Origin: DATLGB01 sp035540675
GTDB lineage: Bacteria; Actinomycetota; Thermoleophilia; Solirubrobacterales; Solirubrobacteraceae
Assembly: GCA_035540675.1 (NCBI GenBank)
Contig: DATLGB010000021.1
Location: 1-17,705, forward strand
Reading direction: 5' to 3'
Length of the DNA: 17,705 bases
Both the position numbers and the translations under genes were made by a program. Below are positions 6,708 through 13,702 of this stretch, in pieces. The first letter of the stretch is position 1, and each line of letters opens with the position of its first letter. Under the pieces are notes generated by a model. It ran no database searches, had not been told where the DNA came from, and saw only the letters and a program-made list of their open reading frames with translations.

Positions 6708-8315
6708 ATGCCGACGGGAGCCGAGGCCATCACCGCCGCGCTCGAGCAGGCGAGCGTCGAGATCGTCTTCGGCCTGCCCGGCGTGCACAACCTGCCGCTG
6801 TGGGACGCGGTCCGGCGGTCGCCGATCCGGCTGGTCGGCGTGCGGCACGAGCAGGCCGCCGCCTACGCCGCCGACGGCTACGTCCGCGCGACCGGCCGCG
6901 TCGGCGTGGCGCTGACCACCACCGGCCCGGGCGCGGCGAACACCCTCGGCGCGGTCGGCGAGGCGTGGGCGTCGCGCTCGCCGGTCCTCGTCATCGCCAC
7001 CGACATCCCGACGACGCTGCGCCGGCCCGGCGTCCACCGCGGCGTCCTGCACGAGACGGCCGGCCAGGCCGACATGTTCCGGCCGGTGACGGGGGAGGTG
7101 CGCGTCGTGGCGGCGGCGGACGAGCTGCCCGACGTGGTGGCGCGCGCGCTGGTCAGGCCGCAGGCGCTGGGGCGGCCGGTCTACCTCGAGGTGCCGACCG
7201 ACCTGCTCAAGGCGGAGTGCGGGCCGGGCTATGCCGCCGTGCGCGCCCGCGCGGCGGTCGGCAAGCGGCCGTCGCGCGAGCTCGTCGCCGCCGTCGAGGC
7301 CGCCGAGCGCCCGCTGCTGTGGGTCGGCGGCGGCGCCCGCGACGCCGCCGAGGCGGTCGACCGGCTCGCCCGCCGCCTCGCCGCTCCGGTCCTGACGACC
7401 TACGGCGGGCGCGGGATCCTCCCGCCGTCGCACCCGTGCATGGTGGTCGCGCCACCGCACACGCCGGCGGCCGGCCGCCTGTGGGACGAGGCCGACCTCG
7501 TGATCGCCATCGGCTCCGACTTCGACGGCATGACGACCCAGAACTGGGCGATGCCGCAGCCGCCGGCGCTCGTCGCCATCAACGTCGATGCCGCCGACGC
7601 CGCCAAGAACTACCGCGTCGACCACCTGTACGAGCGCTGGGCCGATTGGGGCACGGACGAGCTCGCCGCCGCGCTCGAGCGTCCGCGCGAGCCGTGGGTC
7701 GACACCCGCACCGTCCGCGCCGAGGCGTGCCGGGACCTCGACGCGCGCGCGCTCGAATTCCTCGACGCGGTGTCGTTCGCGCTGCCCGACGACGCGAACG
7801 TGGTCTGCGACATGTGCATCCCCGGCTACTGGATCGGGGGCTTCCACGCCTTCTGCCACCCGCGCAAGCTCCAGTACCCCGTCGGCTGGGGCACGCTCGG
7901 CTTCGCCTTCCCCGCCGCGCTCGGCGCCGGGCTCGCGGGCACCGGGCCCACCGTCGCGATCTGCGGCGACGGCGGCTTCCTGTTCGCCTGCGGCGAGCTG
8001 GCCACGGTCGCGCAGGAGCGCATCCCGCTGACGACGGTGATCGTCGACGACGGCGGCTACGGGATGCTGCGCTACGACCAGGACCTCGCGGGCACCGAGC
8101 GCTTCGGCGTCGACCTGCACACGCCCGACTTCGAGGCGATGGCGCGCGCGTTCGGCCTCGAGGCGGAGACCGTCGACGACGTCGGCGAGAGCTTCGGCGA
8201 GGCGCTGGCGCGCCACGTCGCCGACCCGCAGCCGAGCGTGCTCGTGGCGAAGGCGGAGGCGCTCACGCCGCCGCCGACGACGTCGCCGAACTGGTACCGG
8301 CGACGGGCGCACTGA
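6708..8315 (+). CDS. Thiamine-diphosphate-dependent enzyme, acetolactate synthase / 2-oxoacid decarboxylase superfamily
   Basis: 535 residues from ATG 6708, with the three-domain layout of this family. The N-terminal pyrimidine-binding domain has FGLPGVHNLPLW (21-32), catalytic Glu48 in VRHEQAAAYAADGY, and TTGPGAANTLGAVGEAW (71-87). The central domain is about 188-330. The C-terminal diphosphate-binding domain has WGTLGFAFPAALGAGLAG (394-411), ICGDGGFLFACGEL (418-431) and, 26 residues on, IVDDGGYGML (445-454). The last motif has Asp447 where many relatives have Asn. The GVH start and NDGGYG-like end recall 2-oxoacid decarboxylases such as the guanidino-oxopentanoate decarboxylase group as much as true acetolactate synthases; no small subunit gene is nearby. 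A GTG at 6687 would add seven residues, but neither start has a convincing SD. It is transcribed divergently from the kinase. The substrate is unknown. Confidence 0.88.
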   Translation: MPTGAEAITAALEQASVEIVFGLPGVHNLPLWDAVRRSPIRLVGVRHEQAAAYAADGYVRATGRVGVALTTTGPGAANTLGAVGEAWASRSPVLVIATDIPTTLRRPGVHRGVLHETAGQADMFRPVTGEVRVVAAADELPDVVARALVRPQALGRPVYLEVPTDLLKAECGPGYAAVRARAAVGKRPSRELVAAVEAAERPLLWVGGGARDAAEAVDRLARRLAAPVLTTYGGRGILPPSHPCMVVAPPHTPAAGRLWDEADLVIAIGSDFDGMTTQNWAMPQPPALVAINVDAADAAKNYRVDHLYERWADWGTDELAAALERPREPWVDTRTVRAEACRDLDARALEFLDAVSFALPDDANVVCDMCIPGYWIGGFHAFCHPRKLQYPVGWGTLGFAFPAALGAGLAGTGPTVAICGDGGFLFACGELATVAQERIPLTTVIVDDGGYGMLRYDQDLAGTERFGVDLHTPDFEAMARAFGLEAETVDDVGESFGEALARHVADPQPSVLVAKAEALTPPPTTSPNWYRRRAH

Positions 8316-8328
8316 GCCGCGTCCCACC

Positions 8329-8371
8329 CCGCGGCGATCCGGCGCCAGGAGGTGGCGCCGAACCGACACGG
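8329..8371. repeat. 43-bp direct repeat, copy A (hairpin-bearing)
   Basis: Matches 8480-8522 at a constant offset of 151 bases with 39 of 43 positions identical (differences at 8337, 8350, 8361 and 8366). The shared core is CCGGCGCCAGG-x-GGTGGCGCCG, a palindrome. Coding origin is unlikely because it lies in the convergent gap. Confidence 0.75.
8340..8360 (+). terminator. Hairpin after the ThDP-enzyme gene, probable terminator
   Basis: Perfect 8-bp stem CGGCGCCA/TGGCGCCG with the 5-base loop GGAGG, starting 25 bases after the stop codon. No T-run follows. It is part of repeat unit A (8329-8371). Confidence 0.45.
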
Positions 8372-8442
8372 ACTGCGGAAACGGCGACGCGTGTGCGATC
8401 GCGTGCCACCCGGCGACGCCCGCAGGGCGTGGCCGGCGCGGA

Positions 8443-8456
8443 TGGCGCCGGATCGC
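8443..8456. repeat. Partial inverted copy of the hairpin repeat
   Basis: TGGCGCCGGATCGC is the exact reverse complement of 8334-8347 inside repeat copy A. It could pair with that arm in place of the local hairpin. Confidence 0.5.
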
Positions 8457-8479
8457 GCACAGGGGCGGGATTGCGCTGT

Positions 8480-8522
8480 CCGCGGCGGTCCGGCGCCAGG
8501 GGGTGGCGCCGGACCGCCACGG
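8480..8522. repeat. 43-bp direct repeat, copy B (hairpin-bearing)
   Basis: Second copy of the unit at 8329-8371. In this copy the substitutions extend the palindrome, giving a perfect 15-bp stem (8484-8498 with 8504-8518) and a GGGGG loop. Confidence 0.75.
8484..8518 (-). terminator. Strong hairpin after the small basic protein gene, probable (bidirectional) terminator
   Basis: 15 perfect base pairs around a 5-base loop, beginning 7 bases beyond the stop of the gene at 8526-8690. It has no T-run on either strand. Lying between converging genes, it could stop transcription from both sides. It coincides with repeat copy B. Confidence 0.5.
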
Positions 8523-8525
8523 GGG

Positions 8526-8690
8526 TCAGCGCGGTGGCTTGCGGCTGCCGCGCGCGGCGAGCCGCTCGCGCGCCGCCGTGAGCTGGCGGCGGCCCTTCTC
8601 GCTGCGGGCGTACCGCGTCGCCTGCCGCACGGCGCGCTGGCCCTGGGCCGAGCGCGCGAAGCGCGCGACCTTGCCGAACAGGCCGCTCAC
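8526..8690 (-). CDS. Small, highly basic protein (54 aa) coupled to aldehyde dehydrogenase, function unknown
   Basis: GTG at 8690 overlaps the aldehyde dehydrogenase stop as GTGA and has GGAG seven bases upstream. Both features support real, coupled translation. The protein begins MSGLFGKVARFARSAQ and ends GSRKPPR. It has 13 Arg and 3 Lys against 2 Glu, a net charge near +14, and should be mostly helical. It has no signal peptide or membrane segment. Two copies of R-[FY]-A-R-S-x-x-G-x-R occur with a 16-residue period (residues 10-19 and 26-35). I do not recognise the family. Its charge suggests nucleic-acid or membrane-surface binding, but this is inference only. A strong hairpin follows its stop. 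Confidence 0.7.
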   Translation of the reverse strand: MSGLFGKVARFARSAQGQRAVRQATRYARSEKGRRQLTAARERLAARGSRKPPR

Positions 8691-10276
8691 GGGGTCACTC
8701 CGCCGTACTCGTCAAGCCGGAACTTCATGTCGCCTTCGACCTCCTCGATGTCCATCTGGGCCTTCTGGAGCTTTCCGGCGTAGTCCCAGTTCATGCTCTG
8801 CCAGCGGGTGAACTGGTCCAGGACCCAGATGCCGGACTGGCGGGAGCCGTTGCCGGACTTGCCGTTGCCGCCGAACGGCAGGTGCGCCTCGGCGCCGGAG
8901 GTGGAGTTGTTGACCGACACCATGCCGGCGGTGATGCGCTCGCGGAAGCGGAAGGCGTTGAGCGGGTTGGTCGTGTAGATCGACGACGACAGGCCGTAGC
9001 CGTGGCGGTTGGCCAGGTCCATCGCCTCGTCGAAGGTGGAGAAGGTGGCGACCCCGATGATCGGGCCGAAGGTCTCGGTCCGGTAGATGTCGTCGTCGAT
9101 CGTCACGCCGTCGACGATCGCCGGGTGGTAGTAGATGCCCGCCTCGGGGTCGCCGACGAAGTTCGACCACGGGGTGCCGCCGGTGATCCGGCCCTGGTGG
9201 TCGGAGCCCAGCACGGTGTGGTGGTCGCGGATCAGCCCGAGCCATTCCTCGAAGCGCTCGGCGAAGCGCTCGTGGATCATCGGCCCGTACAGGACGTCCT
9301 GCATCGGGTCGCCGATCGCCGACGCGCGCAGGCGCTCGTCGAGGCCGCGCACGAACTCGTCGTGCACGCTCTCGTGGACGATCGCGGTCCCGAGCGACGT
9401 GCAGCGCTGGCCGGCGGTGCCGAAGCCGCCGAACAGCGCGCCCTCGATCGCGAGCGGGATGTTCGCGTCGTCCATGACGACCATGGGGTTCTTGCCGCCG
9501 AGCTCCAGGCACGGGTTCTGGACGTGGCGGCCGCAGAGCGCCCCGATCTCGGCGCCGACGGCGCTCGAGCCCGTGAAGCCGACCTTGTCGACCAGGCGCT
9601 CCTCGAGCGCGCGCTCGAGGCCCTCGAACGTGCTCTTGCCGTCGGCGTGCACGAGCTGCAGCACCCCGGCCGGGATGCCGCCGGCGTGGAACATGCGCGC
9701 GAGCGCGTCGCCGCAGGCGGCCGAGTACTCGGCGGGCTTCCAGACGACGGCGTTGCCGCAGACGAGCGCCGGCACCAGGTACCACGACGGGACCGCCACC
9801 GGGAAGTTGCCGGCGGTGATGATCGCGGCGACGCCGACCGGGACGCGGAAGGTGAACAGCTGCTTGTCGCGCATCTCCGAGGGCACGGTCTGGCCGTACA
9901 GCCGCCGGCCCTCGCCGATGAAGAAGTCGCAGGTGTCGATGATCTCCTGCACCTCGCCGAGCGCCTCGGGGTACGGCTTGCCGATCTCGCGCGTGACGAG
10001 GCGGGCGAGCGCCTCCTTGTTGTCCTCGACGATCCGCCCGACGTTGGCGATCACGCGCCCGCGCGCCGGCGCCGGCATCCGCGCCCACTCGCGCTGGGCC
10101 TCGCGCGCGCCGCGGGCGGCGTCGACGAACGTCCCGGCGTCGCCGAGCAGGACCTCGGCGACCTGGTCGTCCAGCTGCGCCGGATTGGTCGACGTGAGGC
10201 GACCGCCGGGGGCGTCGTCGCGGGGCGAGCCGTCGATGATCGAGGCGATGGTGCGTGTGGCGGTGACGGTCGACAT
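8687..10276 (-). CDS. NAD(P)-dependent aldehyde dehydrogenase (ALDH superfamily, ALDH7-like)
   Basis: Oxidises an aldehyde to the carboxylic acid. 529 residues from ATG 10276. Family residues: Asn157 (TAGNFPVAVPSW), Lys180 (WKPAEYSA), FTGSSAVGAEIG (234-245), general base Glu258 (CLELGGKNPM), catalytic Cys292 (GTAGQRCTS), ETFGPIIG, and near the end SGAEAHLPFGGNGKSGNGSR. The GTAGQRCT sequence followed by HESVHDEF, and the SGAEAHLPFGG form, resemble ALDH7 (aminoadipate-semialdehyde type) dehydrogenases more than betaine- or succinate-semialdehyde enzymes, but the substrate cannot be assigned. The start has no obvious SD. It is divergent from the exported protease gene and coupled to the small basic protein. 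The ThDP enzyme on the far side of the convergent gap could supply an aldehyde by decarboxylation, but they are not in one operon. Confidence 0.93.
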   Translation of the reverse strand: MSTVTATRTIASIIDGSPRDDAPGGRLTSTNPAQLDDQVAEVLLGDAGTFVDAARGAREAQREWARMPAPARGRVIANVGRIVEDNKEALARLVTREIGKPYPEALGEVQEIIDTCDFFIGEGRRLYGQTVPSEMRDKQLFTFRVPVGVAAIITAGNFPVAVPSWYLVPALVCGNAVVWKPAEYSAACGDALARMFHAGGIPAGVLQLVHADGKSTFEGLERALEERLVDKVGFTGSSAVGAEIGALCGRHVQNPCLELGGKNPMVVMDDANIPLAIEGALFGGFGTAGQRCTSLGTAIVHESVHDEFVRGLDERLRASAIGDPMQDVLYGPMIHERFAERFEEWLGLIRDHHTVLGSDHQGRITGGTPWSNFVGDPEAGIYYHPAIVDGVTIDDDIYRTETFGPIIGVATFSTFDEAMDLANRHGYGLSSSIYTTNPLNAFRFRERITAGMVSVNNSTSGAEAHLPFGGNGKSGNGSRQSGIWVLDQFTRWQSMNWDYAGKLQKAQMDIEEVEGDMKFRLDEYGGVTP

Positions 10277-10330
10277 GAGCGATCACGGTACCGGGTAGCG
10301 CCCGCCGCACCACGACTTTGGGAGGCGACG
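10277..10330. promoter_or_regulatory. 54-bp divergent gap between the aldehyde dehydrogenase and the HExxH protein gene
   Basis: Both genes must be driven from this gap or from within each other's 5' ends. The palindrome CGGTACCG (10285-10292) lies near the dehydrogenase start. GGGAGG lies just before the plus-strand GTG. No confident -35/-10 pair was found. Confidence 0.35.
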
Positions 10331-11608
10331 GTGCGGGCGGGACGGTGGTTGCCGGTCGGGCTGGCGGCGGCGGCCGCCGGGACAGTGGCGCTCGTGACCG
10401 CAGGCGGCGGCGCCGAGCGGGTCGAGGCCGGGTCCGAGGTGCCGCCGCTGGCGACGATCGCCAAGCGCGTCGAGGACATCCGCGGCCTGCGCTTCGAGCG
10501 GCTGCCGAAGGTCCGCCGCGTCACCCGCCGCCAGCTGCAGGCGGAGTTCGACCGCCAGCTCGACCGGCTGTCCGGCGCGGAGCTGCGCCGCTACGAGGGC
10601 GACCAGGAGGCGTACAAGCTGCTCGGCTTCGTCGACCCCGAGGCCGATGCCGAGGAGGGCGCCGACACCTCCGACATCCTCGGCGTCTACGACTTCCGCA
10701 CGAAGCAGCTCACGATCGTCACCGACGCCCAGGGGGACCCGTTCCAGGCCGAGCTGACGATCGCCCACGAGCTCGCCCACGCGCTCGAGGACCAGGCGTT
10801 CAAGCTCGGCGACCCCGGCGCCCACGGCGACGACGCGGCCGCCGCCTACCGCGCCGCCGCCGAGGGCTCCGCGACCCTGGTCGAGGCGCAGTACGCGCGC
10901 CGCCACCTGGGCGGCGGCGTCACCACCAAGCGGCTCGCCTACAGCCAGCCCGCCTCGACGAAGAAGGCCAAGCCGAGCTACAGCGAGAACGCGAGCCGCT
11001 TCACCTACCTGGACGGCAGCCGCTTCGTCGCCCAGCTGCACCGCCGCGGCGGCTGGAAGCTCGTCAACCGCGCGCTGCAGCTCGACCAGCCCGTCTCGAC
11101 CGAGGAGATCCTGCACCCCGACGCCTACCTCGACGGCGAGGGTCGCGACCCGGTGCGCCTGCGCGCCGAGCGCGTGCTCGGCCCGAGGTTCCACCGGCTC
11201 GCCGGCGGCGCGTTCGGCGAGTTCGACACCAGCCAGCTGCTGATGGCCGGCGCCCTGACCGACGACGAGACCACGCGCAGCGAGGCCGCGAAGGGCGCCG
11301 CCGGCTGGGCCGCGGGACGCTACGAGCTGTGGCGCGCCGGACGCGGCGAGCGCGGCTGCTCGGAGCCGTGCGTCGAGCGCGACGTGCTCGTGGTGGCCTG
11401 GCAGTGGGACCGCGCCGCGGACGCGGCCCAGTTCGCCCGCCTGCTGCGGCCGTACCTCGAGGAGTTCCAGAAGCTGCGGCCGGCCGGCCGCGGGTCGTGG
11501 CGCGGCAAGGTCGTCGCCGCGGCGCTGGCCGTCCGCGGCCACCGCGTCACGCTGGTCTTCGCGCCGGCGCCGGCGCTCGCGCGCCTGGTGGCGCAGCGGG
11601 CGCAGTGA
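10331..11608 (+). CDS. Exported/membrane-anchored HExxH metallopeptidase-like protein
   Basis: 425 residues from GTG 10331, preceded by GGGAGG at 5-6 bases. The N-terminus RAGRWLPVGLAAAAAGTVAL is a positively charged stretch plus a hydrophobic core, either a signal peptide or an uncleaved anchor, with no lipobox. A zinc-protease motif HELAH (His146, Glu147, His150) sits in ELTIAHELAHALEDQAF. About 28 residues later, AAEGSATLVE (177-185) offers Glu178 as a gluzincin-type third ligand. A DILGVYDFRTKQLTIV segment precedes it, a layout common to actinobacterial HExxH proteins of unknown function. Two cysteines in RGCSEPCVERD (about residues 340-350) could form a disulfide outside the cell. Longer in-frame upstream sequence overlaps the dehydrogenase gene antisense and is not plausible. 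Substrate unknown. The stop directly abuts the stop of the opposing isomerase gene. Confidence 0.8.
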   Translation: MRAGRWLPVGLAAAAAGTVALVTAGGGAERVEAGSEVPPLATIAKRVEDIRGLRFERLPKVRRVTRRQLQAEFDRQLDRLSGAELRRYEGDQEAYKLLGFVDPEADAEEGADTSDILGVYDFRTKQLTIVTDAQGDPFQAELTIAHELAHALEDQAFKLGDPGAHGDDAAAAYRAAAEGSATLVEAQYARRHLGGGVTTKRLAYSQPASTKKAKPSYSENASRFTYLDGSRFVAQLHRRGGWKLVNRALQLDQPVSTEEILHPDAYLDGEGRDPVRLRAERVLGPRFHRLAGGAFGEFDTSQLLMAGALTDDETTRSEAAKGAAGWAAGRYELWRAGRGERGCSEPCVERDVLVVAWQWDRAADAAQFARLLRPYLEEFQKLRPAGRGSWRGKVVAAALAVRGHRVTLVFAPAPALARLVAQRAQ

Positions 11609-12601
11609 CTACTGCTTCAGCGCGGCCTTGACGCGATCGAGCGCCGGGATCGCGGCGGGATCGGTTCCGGCGCGGATCGCCATGTCGATCGTGAGCAGAT
11701 CGCCCAGGAGCACGAGCCGGAACACGCGCTCGGCGCGGGTCTCGCCGCCCTGGCGCACGACGAGCGGCGCCAGCCCGGCGTCGCGGGCGATCTCCGCCGT
11801 GACCTCGAAGCGGCGCAGGTTGCGCGGGTGGCTCTCGGGGTCGACGAGGAAGACCGGCACGATCGGGTCCGCCCAGCCCTCGATCTCGTTGTGGTCGTGC
11901 TCGGGCAGCTCGTTCCAGAACGCGGGCCGGTTGGCGTTCTCGTTGACCTGGCACTTCCAGCGGTACGCCAGCGGCGCGGTCAGCTCGGCGCCGACGATCA
12001 GCGGGACGCCGTCGCCGATCGCCTCGACGAGCCGCTCCGGGTCCGGCACGTCCTCGACCGCTGCGGCGGCGGCCTCGATCTCCTCGCGCACGGACGGCGC
12101 GACGCCGCAGGCGGCGGCGACCTCGAGCGCGATCACCGTCGAGTAGCCGACGGCGGCGCGCGGCTGGAAGCCGGCCGGCATCGGGATCACCGGCACTCCG
12201 GCCTCCCGCGCGCGCTCGGCCAGCGGGCCGCCGGTGGTGGCGACGACGCGGCGGGCGCCGGCGGCGCCGGCGGCGTCCCAGCAGGCGAGGGTCTCCTCCG
12301 TGGAGCCGGAGTAGGAGGACAGCAGCACCGTCCACTCCTCGTCGACCCACGCCGGCAGGTCGTAGCCCGACACGACGACGATCGGCCGCTGCTCGCGCGG
12401 CCCGAGCACCGCCTTGGCCAGGCGGCCGCCGATCGCCGAGCCGCCCATGGCCGCCACCACGAGGCCCGCGGAGCGCGTCCGCGGCCCATCGGCGGAGTCG
12501 ACCCGCCACAGCGCGTCGCGCAGGTGCTCGGGCAGCCCGACCACCTCGGCGCGCTGGCCCGTCGGGTCGACGGCGGCTGCGGCGGCGGCGTCGACGGGCA
12601 T
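11609..12601 (-). CDS. Bifunctional phosphoglucose/phosphomannose isomerase (SIS-domain, archaeal-type)
   Basis: Interconverts glucose-6-P, fructose-6-P and mannose-6-P in the cytoplasm. 330 residues, the normal length for this family, which is much shorter than classical Pgi. SIS-domain motifs: MGGSAIGG (52-59), SSYSGSTEETL (95-105) and ATTGGPLAERA (121-131). The C-terminal bacterial PGI/PMI part has RWKCQVNENANRPAFW (214-229) and ELPEHDHNEIEGW (231-243), containing the expected catalytic Glu and His. ATG at 12601 overlaps the upstream nucleotidylyltransferase stop by one base (TGATG), so translation is coupled. It is the last gene of the five-gene envelope-sugar operon, and its product mannose-6-P is the precursor of GDP-mannose. 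No terminator is visible because its stop abuts the convergent protease gene. Confidence 0.92.
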   Translation of the reverse strand: MPVDAAAAAAVDPTGQRAEVVGLPEHLRDALWRVDSADGPRTRSAGLVVAAMGGSAIGGRLAKAVLGPREQRPIVVVSGYDLPAWVDEEWTVLLSSYSGSTEETLACWDAAGAAGARRVVATTGGPLAERAREAGVPVIPMPAGFQPRAAVGYSTVIALEVAAACGVAPSVREEIEAAAAAVEDVPDPERLVEAIGDGVPLIVGAELTAPLAYRWKCQVNENANRPAFWNELPEHDHNEIEGWADPIVPVFLVDPESHPRNLRRFEVTAEIARDAGLAPLVVRQGGETRAERVFRLVLLGDLLTIDMAIRAGTDPAAIPALDRVKAALKQ

Positions 12602-13701
12602 CAGAACTTGATCGCCCCGTCCGGGATGGTCACGCCCGGGAAGATGCGGGCGCCGTGGGTGATGACGTTGTCGTCGCCGATCGTGACGCCCTCGCCCAGC
12701 ACGGCCAGCCCCTCGACGTGGCAGCGGTCGCCGATGCGCACGCCGCCGCCGACGATGCAGCCGCGGATCACGCAGTGGTCGCCGATCTCCGCGCCCTGGA
12801 GGATCACGGCGCGCTCGATCACGGTGGCCTCCCCCACGCTCACGTCGCGCTCGAGCACGACGCGGCCGCCGATGCGGGCGTCGGCGCCGATGCGGCAGCC
12901 GGGCTCGACGATCGCGGCCGGGATGATGCGCCCGGCGTTCTCGACGTCGGGCGCGACGGCGGTGAAGTTCTCGCCGAGGCGCTCGCGCACGGCGCTCTCG
13001 ACGGTGCCCTCGAGGATGTCGAACGTGCCCTCGAGATAGCGCTCGGGCGTCCCGATGTCGAGCCAGTAGCCCTCGGCCACGTGGCCGTACAGGCCGCCGC
13101 CGACCAGGCGCGGGAAGACGTCGCGCTCGATCGAGGCCGGCTCGCCCTCGGCCAGCAGGTCGAGCACCGACCGCTCGAGCACGTAGGCGCCCGCCGAGAT
13201 CGTGTTCGTGTCGATCTGGTCGGCCGACGGCTTCTCGACGAACTCGCGCACGCGGTTGTCGGGCTCGAGGCGCACGAGCCCGTAGGCGGACGGGTTCTCG
13301 ACCGGCGTGAGCGCGAGCGTCGCCACCGCGCCCGTGGCCTCGTGCTGCGCGATCTGCGCGCTGAGGTCGAGGTCGGTGAGGATGTCGCCGTTGAGCATCA
13401 GGAAGCGGTCGTCGAGCAGTGGCGCCGCGAACTTCAGCGCCCCGCCGGTGCCGAGCGGCCGCGGCTCCTCGACGTAGCGGATGCGCATCCCGTACGACGA
13501 TCCGTCGCCCAGAACGTTGCGCACACCCGAGGCGAGGAAGCCGCAGGACATCACGACGTCGTCGACGCCGTGGCGGCGCAGCCACTCGAGCATGTACGCG
13601 ATGAACGGGCGGTCCACGAGCGGCACGACCGGCTTGGGGACCGTGCTGGTGAGCGGCCGCAGCCGGGTGCCCTCGCCGCCCGCGAGGATCAGCGCCTGCA
13701 C
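12601..13701 (-). CDS. Sugar-1-phosphate nucleotidylyltransferase, probable mannose-1-phosphate guanylyltransferase
   Basis: 366 residues. The N-terminal nucleotidyl-transferase domain has ILAGGEGTRLRPLT (5-18), VPKPVVPLVDRP (21-32), LGTGGALK (83-90), LMLNGDIL (101-108), FVEKPS (154-159) and GYWLDIGTPERY (211-222). A left-handed beta-helix of hexapeptide repeats covers about 250-366 (for example CRIGADARIGGRVVLERDVS). This matches the two-domain GDP-mannose pyrophosphorylase group. Glucose-1-phosphate thymidylyl- or uridylyl-transferase activity remains possible because related proteins differ in few positions. Context favours mannose: the next gene makes mannose-6-P, and UDP-glucose already has its own enzyme at the left edge. 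GTG at 13701 begins one base after the UDP-glucose dehydrogenase stop, with GGGGG upstream. Confidence 0.88.
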   Translation of the reverse strand: MQALILAGGEGTRLRPLTSTVPKPVVPLVDRPFIAYMLEWLRRHGVDDVVMSCGFLASGVRNVLGDGSSYGMRIRYVEEPRPLGTGGALKFAAPLLDDRFLMLNGDILTDLDLSAQIAQHEATGAVATLALTPVENPSAYGLVRLEPDNRVREFVEKPSADQIDTNTISAGAYVLERSVLDLLAEGEPASIERDVFPRLVGGGLYGHVAEGYWLDIGTPERYLEGTFDILEGTVESAVRERLGENFTAVAPDVENAGRIIPAAIVEPGCRIGADARIGGRVVLERDVSVGEATVIERAVILQGAEIGDHCVIRGCIVGGGVRIGDRCHVEGLAVLGEGVTIGDDNVITHGARIFPGVTIPDGAIKF

Positions 13702-13702
13702 C

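Noticed and set aside
6575..6790. N-terminal extension of the histidine kinase upstream of 6574
   Set aside because: It would overlap the 5' end of the divergent ThDP gene and the inverted repeat, and it has no membrane or domain character.
6708..8315. Calling the ThDP gene ilvB
   Set aside because: The superfamily is clear, but the cofactor loop differs and there is no ilvN or branched-chain context, so a specific acetolactate synthase name is not supported.
8316..8525. CRISPR-like array in the repeated intergenic region
   Set aside because: There are only two 43-bp units with one 108-base interval and an internal palindrome; there are no regularly spaced short repeats and no cas gene.
8316..8525. 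Insertion-sequence remnant
   Set aside because: No transposase fragment or target-site duplication was found. The palindromes fit terminators or a small dispersed repeat better.
5456..8581. Plus-strand open frame of about 1,040 codons over the kinase and ThDP genes
   Set aside because: It runs antisense to the kinase and out of frame through the ThDP gene, with Arg/Ala/Gly-rich composition and no family motifs.
8882..10330. Upstream extension of the HExxH protein frame
   Set aside because: It is antisense to the aldehyde dehydrogenase. The GTG at 10331 has a good SD and is followed by a signal-like segment.
12602..13585. Fusion of the isomerase with an upstream open frame
   Set aside because: The upstream part is an out-of-frame translation of the nucleotidylyltransferase gene. 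The isomerase has its own ATG in a TGATG overlap.
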